A model generated the notes under the pieces. It made no database searches. It had not been told where the DNA came from and saw only the letters and a list, made by a program, of their open reading frames with translations. A stretch of 35,744 nucleotides of DNA from Mycobacterium sp. E1214 (GTDB lineage: Bacteria > Actinomycetota > Actinomycetes > Mycobacteriales > Mycobacteriaceae), in contig NZ_LZJC01000044.1 of NCBI RefSeq assembly GCF_001666755.1, forward strand, positions 1-35,744, in the 5' to 3' direction. Every line of letters starts with the position of its first letter. The stretch's first letter is position 1. Made by a program: the position numbers and the translations under genes. Shown here in pieces: positions 29,885 to 35,744 of this stretch.

Positions 29885-30081
29885 GCTCGTGGCGGGGCCG
29901 CCGACTCCCGCCGTGAGCGAGTGCCCCATCACCGGCGGTCGAGCGGTAACAGCCGGCGATCGCTGGGAAACGCCAGCCGCACCAACCCGCTGCATGAACC
30001 TGCTCATCGCGCAGCACCGCGCCCCGGCCCGTCGGCCCGCGACCCCGGCGGTACGCCTGAGACACCGCCCACTGAGTCGCC

Positions 30082-30087
30082 TACAGT
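30082..30087 (+). promoter_or_regulatory. -10 element of a leaderless promoter
   Basis: TACAGT fits TANNNT and ends 6 nt before the ATG at 30094. This predicts a leaderless transcript carrying the 54-codon gene and otsA. Confidence 0.55.
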
Positions 30088-30093
30088 TGAGAC

Positions 30094-30258
30094 ATGCCTA
30101 CCAAATCTGATCCTGGCGAGATCGGCGACGTCGAACCGGTCGCCGACAGCACCGCGAGCCAGGCCAGGAGGGTCGTCGCGGCGTACGCGAACGACGCCGA
30201 CGAGTGCCGGGTCTTCCTTTCCATGCTCGGCATTGGGCCCGCCAAACTCGACGCGTAG
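30094..30258 (+). CDS. Rv3489-like 54-residue protein upstream of otsA
   Basis: A 54-residue protein from ATG 30094 to TAG 30258. It is acidic and polar (TKSDPGEIGDVEPVADSTAS) with a C-terminal helical half containing RRVVAAYANDADECRVFLSM and ending GPAKLDA. Its size and place directly before otsA match Rv3489 of M. tuberculosis. The stop codon abuts the otsA ATG (TAGATG, zero spacing), so translation of otsA is probably coupled to it. The leaderless -10 element upstream supports the start. Function unknown; a leader-peptide-like or regulatory role on otsA is possible. Confidence 0.8.
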   Translation: MPTKSDPGEIGDVEPVADSTASQARRVVAAYANDADECRVFLSMLGIGPAKLDA

Positions 30259-31743
30259 ATGGCTCGCGGTCAGGGACGCGGCGCCAAGGCAGCCGCCTTC
30301 GGCGACTCCGACTTTGTGGTGGTCGCCAACCGGTTGCCGGTAGACCAGGAGCGGCTCCCCGACGGCACGACGAGCTGGAAGCGCAGCCCCGGCGGGCTGG
30401 TCACGGCCCTGGAGCCGCTGCTGCGGCGCCGGCGCGGCGCGTGGGTCGGCTGGCCGGGCGTCGCCGACGACGGTACGGGCCCCGACCTGGACGAGCCGAT
30501 CATCCAGGACGACCTCGAGCTGCGGCCCGTGCGGCTGAGCGCCGACGACATCGCCGAGTACTACGAGGGCTTTTCCAACGCCACCCTGTGGCCGCTTTAC
30601 CACGACGTCATCGTCAAACCGATCTATCACCGCGAGTGGTGGGAGCGCTACGTCGACGTCAACCGGCGCTTCGCCGAGGCGACCTCCCGCGCCGCCGCCG
30701 AGGGCGCGACCGTGTGGGTGCAGGACTACCAGCTGCAGCTGGTCCCGAAGATGCTCCGCGAGCTGCGGCCCGACCTGACCATCGGCTTCTTTCTGCACAT
30801 CCCGTTCCCGCCGGTGGAGCTGTTCATGCAGATGCCCTGGCGCACCGAGATCACCGAGGGGCTGCTGGGCGCGGATCTGGTCGGGTTCCATCTGTCCGGC
30901 GGCGCCCAGAATTTCCTGATCCTGTCCCGCCGGCTGATCGGGGTGAACACGTCGCGGGGCACGGTCGGGGTCCGTTCCCGGTTCGGTGAAGTGGAACTCG
31001 CGGACCGCGTCGTGCGGGTGGGCGCCTTTCCCATCTCCATCGACTCGACGGCGCTGGACCAGGCTGCCCGGCACCGCGACGTCAAGCGCCGCGCGCGCGA
31101 GATCCGCGCCGAGCTCGGCAATCCCCGCAAGGTGCTATTGGGCGTCGACCGGCTGGACTACACCAAGGGCATCGACGTCCGGCTGAAGGCGTTTTCGGAA
31201 CTGCTCGAAGAGGGCCGCGCCAAGCGCGACGACACCGTGCTCATCCAGCTCGCGACGCCCAGCCGCGAACGCGTGGAGAGCTACCAGATCCTGCGCAGCG
31301 ACATCGAACGCCAGGTCGGCCACATCAACGGCGAATACTCCGAGGTTGGTCACCCGGTGGTGCACTACCTGCATCGGCCGGTCCCCCGCGACGAGCTGAT
31401 CGCGTTCTTCGTGGCCGCCGACGTCATGCTGGTCACCCCGCTGCGCGACGGGATGAACCTGGTCGCCAAGGAGTACGTGGCCTGCCGCAGCGACCTCGGC
31501 GGCGCGCTGGTGCTCAGCGAATTCACCGGCGCCGCAGCCGAGTTGCGGCAGGCGTACCTGGTCAACCCGCACGACCTCGAAGGCGTCAAGGACACCATCG
31601 AAGCCGCGCTCAACCAGAGCGAGGCGGAGGGCCGCCGCCGCATGCGATCGATGCGCCGCCAAGTGCTGGCCCACGACGTCGATCGGTGGGCGCGGTCCTT
31701 CCTCGACGCGCTGGCGCAGTCGGGCCCGCACGACACCGAGTAG
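30259..31743 (+). CDS. otsA: Trehalose-6-phosphate synthase OtsA
   Basis: A 494-residue GT20 glycosyltransferase that joins glucose from UDP- or ADP-glucose to glucose-6-phosphate, the first step of the OtsA-OtsB trehalose pathway. It has [23 protein letters not shown], the sugar-phosphate region [12 protein letters not shown], the nucleotide-site motif [11 protein letters not shown] (Arg and Lys contacts) and the donor-site stretch [15 protein letters not shown]. Length and sequence match mycobacterial OtsA closely (M. tuberculosis Rv3490, about 500 residues). The ATG abuts the stop of the small upstream gene. An Rv3491-like gene follows about 78 bp later. Trehalose is needed for mycolate transport lipids and stress tolerance. 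Confidence 0.96.
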   Translation: MARGQGRGAKAAAFGDSDFVVVANRLPVDQERLPDGTTSWKRSPGGLVTALEPLLRRRRGAWVGWPGVADDGTGPDLDEPIIQDDLELRPVRLSADDIAEYYEGFSNATLWPLYHDVIVKPIYHREWWERYVDVNRRFAEATSRAAAEGATVWVQDYQLQLVPKMLRELRPDLTIGFFLHIPFPPVELFMQMPWRTEITEGLLGADLVGFHLSGGAQNFLILSRRLIGVNTSRGTVGVRSRFGEVELADRVVRVGAFPISIDSTALDQAARHRDVKRRAREIRAELGNPRKVLLGVDRLDYTKGIDVRLKAFSELLEEGRAKRDDTVLIQLATPSRERVESYQILRSDIERQVGHINGEYSEVGHPVVHYLHRPVPRDELIAFFVAADVMLVTPLRDGMNLVAKEYVACRSDLGGALVLSEFTGAAAELRQAYLVNPHDLEGVKDTIEAALNQSEAEGRRRMRSMRRQVLAHDVDRWARSFLDALAQSGPHDTE

Positions 31744-31821
31744 CTTTGGCAATCCCATGGTGTCGCGGCCGGGTCGCTGTGATACTCAAGAGGGCGTCCA
31801 ACGGTGAAGGAGAGGTTGCAC

Positions 31822-32400
31822 ATGAGGCTCCGTCACACGTTGGCCGCGGGCACCGGTGTCCTGGTGGCCGTCGCGACCGGGGTCGCGCTGCACTCCGGGG
31901 AGCCGGCCAAGGCCCTCGGCCCGCCGGCGGACGGGAATTACTCCTACAACGAGGCGGGTGTCTCGGGTGTCACCTGGACGGTGACGGCGCTGTGCGATCA
32001 GCCGTCCGGCACCCGCAACATGAACGACTACTCCGACCCGATCATCTTCGCCATGCAGTGCGCGCTGAACATCGTGAGCTTCACCGACGAGCGGATCACC
32101 GCCGCGGACAAGCTGCAGAACTTCAGCGGCCGGGCGCGGATGTCGAGCATGCTGTGGACGTTCAAGGTGGACAAGGCCGACGGTGTCTCGTGCCCCGGCG
32201 GCGGCACCGCCCCGTCCACCGAGACCTGGGCGTTCAGCGACGAAACGATGAGCGGCACCCACACCACGCTGCACGGCGCCGTCTGCGGGATGGAGCCGGC
32301 GATGAAGAAGGTGCCGTTCTCGTTGGCGCTGACGGGTCCGCCGCCCAGCCCGGTCGAACGATACCCGTTGTACTGCAACGCGATCGCGATGTGCTACTAG
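31822..32400 (+). CDS. Secreted protein, Rv3491-like
   Basis: A 192-residue exported protein. ATG 31822 has GGAGAGG 6-8 nt upstream and is preferred to GTG 31804. The signal peptide LAAGTGVLVAVATGVALHSG ends near AKALG. The mature part starts PPADGNYSYNEAGVSGVTW, with Cys at LCDQ, MQCALN, SCPGG, VCGM, YCNA and MCY, six in total, so disulfides are likely. It has WTFKVDKADGVSC and TWAFSDETMSGTHTTLHG. Placement after otsA and convergent to the mce4 tail matches Rv3491. An extended -10 (TGTGATACT, 31778-31786) suggests its own promoter. Function unknown; an envelope role beside a lipid importer is plausible. Confidence 0.85.
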   Translation: MRLRHTLAAGTGVLVAVATGVALHSGEPAKALGPPADGNYSYNEAGVSGVTWTVTALCDQPSGTRNMNDYSDPIIFAMQCALNIVSFTDERITAADKLQNFSGRARMSSMLWTFKVDKADGVSCPGGGTAPSTETWAFSDETMSGTHTTLHGAVCGMEPAMKKVPFSLALTGPPPSPVERYPLYCNAIAMCY

Positions 32401-32410
32401 AGGCAATCGC

Positions 32411-32902
32411 CTAGATCGGCGTGATGTAGGCGATCAGCCACTGCTTGCCGACCTTCTTGAAGTCCACCCGCAGCCGGCTGCCATCGTAGAGCGGCTGACG
32501 CGTCTTGTCGGTCACGGTCCGGTTCATGTACACCATCACCGACGCCGAATCCCGTTGCGCCGACATCACTCCCGCGCCGACGACATTGGCTTGCACCACC
32601 ACTTCCCGTTTCTTGGCCTCGGGGATGATCTGCGTGTTGGCGCTCTTCTGGAATTCGGCGCGGTAGTCGGGCGTCAGCAACGGGTACGCGGCGGTCAGGC
32701 TCCGCTCGACGGTCTGGTAGTCGTAGGCGAAGACCTCCGGAATCTCCTTGGCCGCCAGGCCGGGAAGAACCGCCCGCGCCGCCTGCTCACCGCGCGTCTG
32801 CACCCGATCCCAGTACAGCCAGCCGGCCGCCGCGGACAACCCGATGAACGCTGCGACCATCGCGTAACCCGCGACGACCGCCAGCCGGCGCAACCACCGC
32901 AT
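32411..32902 (-). CDS. Mce-associated membrane protein (Rv3492c-like)
   Basis: A 163-residue last gene of the mce4 operon as seen here. One membrane helix (about 10-30, VVAGYAMVAAFIGLSAAAGWLYW) anchors an external domain: IPEVFAYDYQTVERSLTAAYPLLTPDYRAEFQ, then VVVQANVVGAGVMSAQRDSASVMVYMNRTV and LRVDFKKVGKQWLIAYITPI. This Tyr-rich helix and twisted-sheet layout is typical of Mce-associated (Mas/Mam) proteins, which resemble NTF2 folds and stabilise the Mce complex. The ATG at 32902 overlaps the preceding stop (TGATG), so translation is coupled. It faces Rv3491-like convergently with 10 bp between. Confidence 0.9.
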   Translation of the reverse strand: MRWLRRLAVVAGYAMVAAFIGLSAAAGWLYWDRVQTRGEQAARAVLPGLAAKEIPEVFAYDYQTVERSLTAAYPLLTPDYRAEFQKSANTQIIPEAKKREVVVQANVVGAGVMSAQRDSASVMVYMNRTVTDKTRQPLYDGSRLRVDFKKVGKQWLIAYITPI

Positions 32903-33615
32903 CAATTACCGCCGTCGGGGTATTTGATGTCGTAGCCGGTCATCCGCCCGCTCTCGTCCTCGTGCACGATGACCCGCAGGCGATACGGCGTGGAAGGCTT
33001 GTTGACACCGTCGATGTCGGCCACCGTGACGCGCACCGATACCAGCACGGACGCGTTATCCGCTACGGCGTCAACGCCTTCCAGCGCCGCGCCGTTGATC
33101 ACGGCCTCCGACGTCGCGTTGGTGGTGCGGAAGATGGCCTTGAGGTTTTCGACGTTGTTGTTGGCGCCGAGCATGCCGCGCAGCGGGCCGCTGGTGCCGT
33201 TGACGAATCGATCCACGCTCTCGTCGATGTTGTCCTGTTTGTAGCTGAACATGTTGACGACGGTCTGGGTGGCGGTGTCGACGAAGCGCTGGTCGCGGGC
33301 CTGGGCGGCGGTGGTGTGCCGCTGCTGGATCAACAGCAGGGCCACGCAGCCGGCCAAGACGCCGACCGCCAGCACCGCGGCGGCCAACGAGATCCAGCCC
33401 ACCAGCCGGCGATTCGGCTGACGGCGCGGCGGCGGCTTCGGCGACGTGCGGGTCCGCGCCGCGGGCCTCGGCTTGGGCGCGGCGGGGACGTCGGGAACGT
33501 CGAAGCTGACCGGGGCGGCCTGGGCCTCCTCGGGTTTCGCCGGGCCCGCCGCACGGGACGCCCGGCGACGAACCCGCGGTGGCGTCGCGGGACCGCCGGT
33601 GACGACAGGCTCCAT
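32902..33615 (-). CDS. Mce-associated membrane protein (Rv3493c-like)
   Basis: A 237-residue protein. The cytosolic N-terminus (about 70 residues) is rich in Pro, Ala, Arg and Lys (RPAARTRTSPKPPPRRQP). One membrane helix is at about 72-95 (WISLAAAVLAVGVLAGCVALLL), followed by the Mce-associated domain: RFVDTATQTVVNMFSYKQDNIDESVDRFV, LRGMLGANNNVENLK, SVLVSVRVTVADIDG and YRLRVIVHEDESGRM. It is probably a partner of the Mce4 cholesterol importer. The start is ATG 33615 (TGATG overlap with mce4F) or GTG 33618 just before it. Both neighbours are translationally coupled. Confidence 0.9.
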   Translation of the reverse strand: MEPVVTGGPATPPRVRRRASRAAGPAKPEEAQAAPVSFDVPDVPAAPKPRPAARTRTSPKPPPRRQPNRRLVGWISLAAAVLAVGVLAGCVALLLIQQRHTTAAQARDQRFVDTATQTVVNMFSYKQDNIDESVDRFVNGTSGPLRGMLGANNNVENLKAIFRTTNATSEAVINGAALEGVDAVADNASVLVSVRVTVADIDGVNKPSTPYRLRVIVHEDESGRMTGYDIKYPDGGN

Positions 33616-35345
33616 CACATAGGCCTTGGATCAAGCATCAGGTCCACCCAATTCTCCGCGCCGGAGGTGCTGCTGGCGCCGGCCGCGAAGATACCAGTGC
33701 CTCCCGCCGGATCGGCAAAGGCGCCGGTCTTCGGGTCGTAGGTGGCGTAGGCCGGCCCGCTGGCCTGCGGTTGCGGGCCGGGCCCCGGCGGCGGCCCCCA
33801 CGGCTTTTCCGGGCCGGGCCCCGCCGGCGGCGGGCTGATCCCCTCGGGCGGCCCCGGCGGGGGCAGCCACTTCGGGTAGGGCAGCTGCGGCGGCACCGGC
33901 GGCACCCCGGGCGGCTGCCAGGAGGTGAACGGCGGCGGCGGCCCGTTGTCGTTGGGCGGCGGCGGGTCGAAGGCCGGCTGCTTGTTGGGCAGCGGCCCCG
34001 GCCCGGGCACCACGCCCGGCGGCGGCGGACCGACGATCGGCGTCCCGGGATCGGGTTGGGCGCTCGGCGGAATGTAGGGGAACTTGTTGGGCGGCAACAC
34101 GTTCAGGCCGTTGGTCATCGGCGTGTCGTACGGGACCGGCGGGCCGCGCCACGGGTTGCGGCCGACCGGCACGTACCCCTTCGGATCCCGGCACAGCTGG
34201 ATCGTGGGTGCCCGCTTGCCGGGAAACTCCTGGCACGGGTAGTTGCGCGCGCCACGGACCGTGCTGGGATCGCTCTGCGCGGTCTTGCAGTACATGTCCT
34301 TCGGCAGCTCGCGCACCGTCTCGTCGGCGGGAGTGCGCATCAGCGGCGGGGGCAGGAACCCGACGGCGCAGGGCGGCGGGTCGTTGAGGTCGAGCTTGAA
34401 GTCCAGCTTGCCGCCCTCGTCGAGGGGAGGCCCGCCCGCCATCGTGATGATGGCCGCGAACAACGCCGGCAGCACGACCAGCAGGTGCTCGATCGACTTG
34501 TGGTAGATGACGCCGACGCGGCCGAGGTTCGCCAGGCTGGCGGCCAGCGCCGGGAAGGAGGGGCGAATCCCGGAGAACGCGGTGCTGGCCTGGTCGATCG
34601 CCCCCGGCGCGATCGCCAGGGTGTCGCGCAGCTGCGGGTCGGCCTGCCGCACCTCGGAGGTGAACCGGGCCAACCCGTCGGCGAGCGACTTGACGTCGGC
34701 GCCGGCGCGGATCTGTGCCTGCAGGAACGGGCCCGCCTGGTCGATCAGTTGCGAGATCTGCGGGTAATTGGCGTTGGCCTCGTCCACCAGCAACCGGGCC
34801 GACTCGAAGAGCCGGGCCATCTCGGGCCCCGACCCGTTGGCGGCGACGAACGTCTCGTGCAGCAGTTCGCGTAGCCGGGTGTCGCCCAGGCTGTTGACCA
34901 GCGCCTCGGCCCGCTTGAGGAGGTCGGCCACGTCCTGGCCGATCCGGGTGTTCTGCCGGTCGATGTGAGACCCGTTGTGCAGCTTGGTCGAAGCCGGGGC
35001 CTTGGGCGGCACCAGGTCGATGTACTGCTCACCGACGGCCGACACGCTCTTGACGGTGGCGGTCACGTTGGACGGGATGGCGGTGCCGCTGTTGAGCCGC
35101 ATGTCCGCGACCACACCGGTGGGGGTCAGGCCCACCGACTCGACCCGGCCCACGGCGACGCCGCGGTAGGTGACGTTCGCGTTCTTGTACAGGCCGCCGC
35201 CGGCGATGAAATCGGCGCTGACGCCGTAGGTCCCGATGCCGAGCGCCGCGGGCAGCCGCAGGTAGAAGATCGCCATCACGGTCAGGGTGATCACGGTGAT
35301 GACCGAGAAGATCCACAGCTGGATCCTGGTGAGCCTGTCGTGCAT
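33615..35345 (-). CDS. mce4F: Mce4F, cholesterol-import MCE-family protein
   Basis: A 576-residue MCE protein. The N-terminal signal anchor (about 9-28, LWIFSVITVITLTVMAIFYL) leads to the MlaD-like MCE domain (about 38-113: GVSADFIAGGGLYKNANVTYRGVAVGRVESVGL), a long helical region (DLLKRAEALVNSLGDTRL to about 300) and a Pro/Gly-rich C-terminal tail of about 150 residues. MCE proteins form hexameric lipid-binding assemblies with helical tubes across the envelope; Mce4 imports cholesterol with YrbE permeases and MceG. The association with Rv3492c/Rv3493c-like genes and otsA identifies mce4. It starts 15 nt after the mce4E stop. The tail is slightly longer than that of M. tuberculosis Mce4F as I recall it. 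Confidence 0.93.
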   Translation of the reverse strand: MHDRLTRIQLWIFSVITVITLTVMAIFYLRLPAALGIGTYGVSADFIAGGGLYKNANVTYRGVAVGRVESVGLTPTGVVADMRLNSGTAIPSNVTATVKSVSAVGEQYIDLVPPKAPASTKLHNGSHIDRQNTRIGQDVADLLKRAEALVNSLGDTRLRELLHETFVAANGSGPEMARLFESARLLVDEANANYPQISQLIDQAGPFLQAQIRAGADVKSLADGLARFTSEVRQADPQLRDTLAIAPGAIDQASTAFSGIRPSFPALAASLANLGRVGVIYHKSIEHLLVVLPALFAAIITMAGGPPLDEGGKLDFKLDLNDPPPCAVGFLPPPLMRTPADETVRELPKDMYCKTAQSDPSTVRGARNYPCQEFPGKRAPTIQLCRDPKGYVPVGRNPWRGPPVPYDTPMTNGLNVLPPNKFPYIPPSAQPDPGTPIVGPPPPGVVPGPGPLPNKQPAFDPPPPNDNGPPPPFTSWQPPGVPPVPPQLPYPKWLPPPGPPEGISPPPAGPGPEKPWGPPPGPGPQPQASGPAYATYDPKTGAFADPAGGTGIFAAGASSTSGAENWVDLMLDPRPM

Positions 35346-35360
35346 CTGCTCTGCCGCCCC

Positions 35361-35504
35361 CTAATGTCCCGATGCCGTGCCGGGCGGAATCTTGAACGGA
35401 TCGGCGGCCTGTCCGGACAGGTTGGCCAACTCACCGGTCAAGAAATCCGGCGGGTTGAGGATCTCGTTCATGTGGGCCATGTTCGGATCGAAGTACGCGG
35501 TGGT
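35361..35504 (-). CDS. lprN: Mce4E lipoprotein, C-terminal end only
   Basis: The minus strand encodes about 47 residues ending at TAG 35361: TTAYFDPNMAHMNEILNPPD, then FLTGELANLSGQAADPFKIPPGTASGH. The position upstream of mce4F matches Mce4E (LprN), the lipoprotein member of the Mce4 hexamer. Upstream of 35504 the true gene is interrupted: the same gene continues on the opposite strand, so the rest of the coding sequence is not in its natural order here. See the fold-back feature. Confidence 0.8.
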   Translation of the reverse strand, partial: TTAYFDPNMAHMNEILNPPDFLTGELANLSGQAADPFKIPPGTASGH

Positions 35505-35742
35505 CAAGGCGCTCAACGACAACCGGAAGAACTTCATCACCTCGCTGCAGATCCTGTTGACCTTCCCGTTCCCCAACTACGGCATCAAGCAGGCGGTGCG
35601 CGGTGACTATCTCAACGTGTTCACCACCTTCGACCTGACGCTGCGCAGGATCGGGGAAACCTTCTTCACCACCGCGTACTTCGATCCGAACATGGCCCAC
35701 ATGAACGAGATCCTCAACCCGCCGGATTTCTTGACCGGTGAG
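35430..35742. repeat. 75-bp perfect inverted repeat (fold-back at contig end)
   Basis: Bases 35430-35504 and 35668-35742 are exact reverse complements over 75 bp. The 163-bp loop between them also codes for Mce4E, on plus. The last two bases (ca) depart from the expected tt. The junction at 35500-35504 is gtggt, which fits both reading directions and so is a microhomology. This is the signature of an inverted chimera. Confidence 0.9.
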
Positions 35743-35744
35743 CA
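35500..35744 (+). other. Inverted fragment of mce4E
   Basis: In plus sense the frame from 35500 reads VVKALNDNRKNFITSLQILL, TFPFPNYGIKQAVRGDYL, FDLTLRRIGETFFTTAYFDP and on to FLTGE, a continuous piece of Mce4E that joins in frame with the minus-strand end at 35361-35504. A real mce4 operon has mce4E on the same strand as mce4F, so this piece is in the wrong orientation. It should not be annotated as a separate gene. Confidence 0.85.

Noticed and set aside
30004..31074. 356-codon minus-strand frame opposite otsA
   Set aside because: It is antisense to a fully recognisable GT20 enzyme, with shadow-type composition.

Overview
The window is high-GC actinobacterial DNA, almost certainly from a Mycobacterium. 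The markers are a phoP/phoR pair with near-identical PhoP signature, the adhB block beside it (Rv0759c to Rv0762c in M. tuberculosis numbering), an LpqH-type lipoprotein, a DUF732 secreted protein, a CpsA-type LCP protein, otsA, and the 3' end of the mce4 cholesterol-import operon. I recognise these from family memory. No search was run and the species is not resolved.

Layout. 1-5657: a core block with an NTF2-like fragment, adhB, an Rv0760c-like ketosteroid-isomerase-fold protein and a HIT hydrolase on plus, convergent with phoPR on minus. A divergent decapeptide-repeat protein and tRNA-Thr(TGT) follow. 5658-12744: an accessory stretch starting at the tRNA, dense in gene remains (LLM oxidoreductase, LysR regulator, small membrane protein, DoxX). 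Intact genes here are a YciI protein, a dehalogenase-like hydrolase, an unusual Rossmann-YceI fusion, an SDR and a DUF4268 protein. 12790-16426: a divergent pair of an alpha/beta hydrolase and a UvrA-like ATPase with no room for the UvrB-binding domain. 16498-20727: an exported-protein cluster (DUF732, DUF6636, a Pro-rich peptide, a Gly/Pro/Asn repeat protein, an LpqH-type lipoprotein, a trypsin-fold protease). 20825-25114: hydrolase, amidase, TDT-family transporter and small proteins.

25449-35744: cpsA, two SDR genes behind a 14-bp palindrome matching the KstR operator, a crotonase lacking both hydratase glutamates, a 54-codon Rv3489-like gene abutting otsA, an Rv3491-like exported protein, and the mce4 tail (two Mce-associated proteins, mce4F, the end of mce4E). 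Cholesterol import, KstR-type control and CoA/steroid chemistry fit together in this segment.

Both ends look artefactual. At the right end mce4E turns back on itself (75-bp perfect inverted repeat, then the same gene on the opposite strand). At the left end the first 72 bases read as the missing upstream part of the first gene in reverse. This is the pattern of inverted chimeras from multiple-displacement amplification or misassembly, so the window is probably a whole contig from amplified DNA. Several genes also show the mycobacterial leaderless layout (TANNNT 6-7 nt before the start codon).
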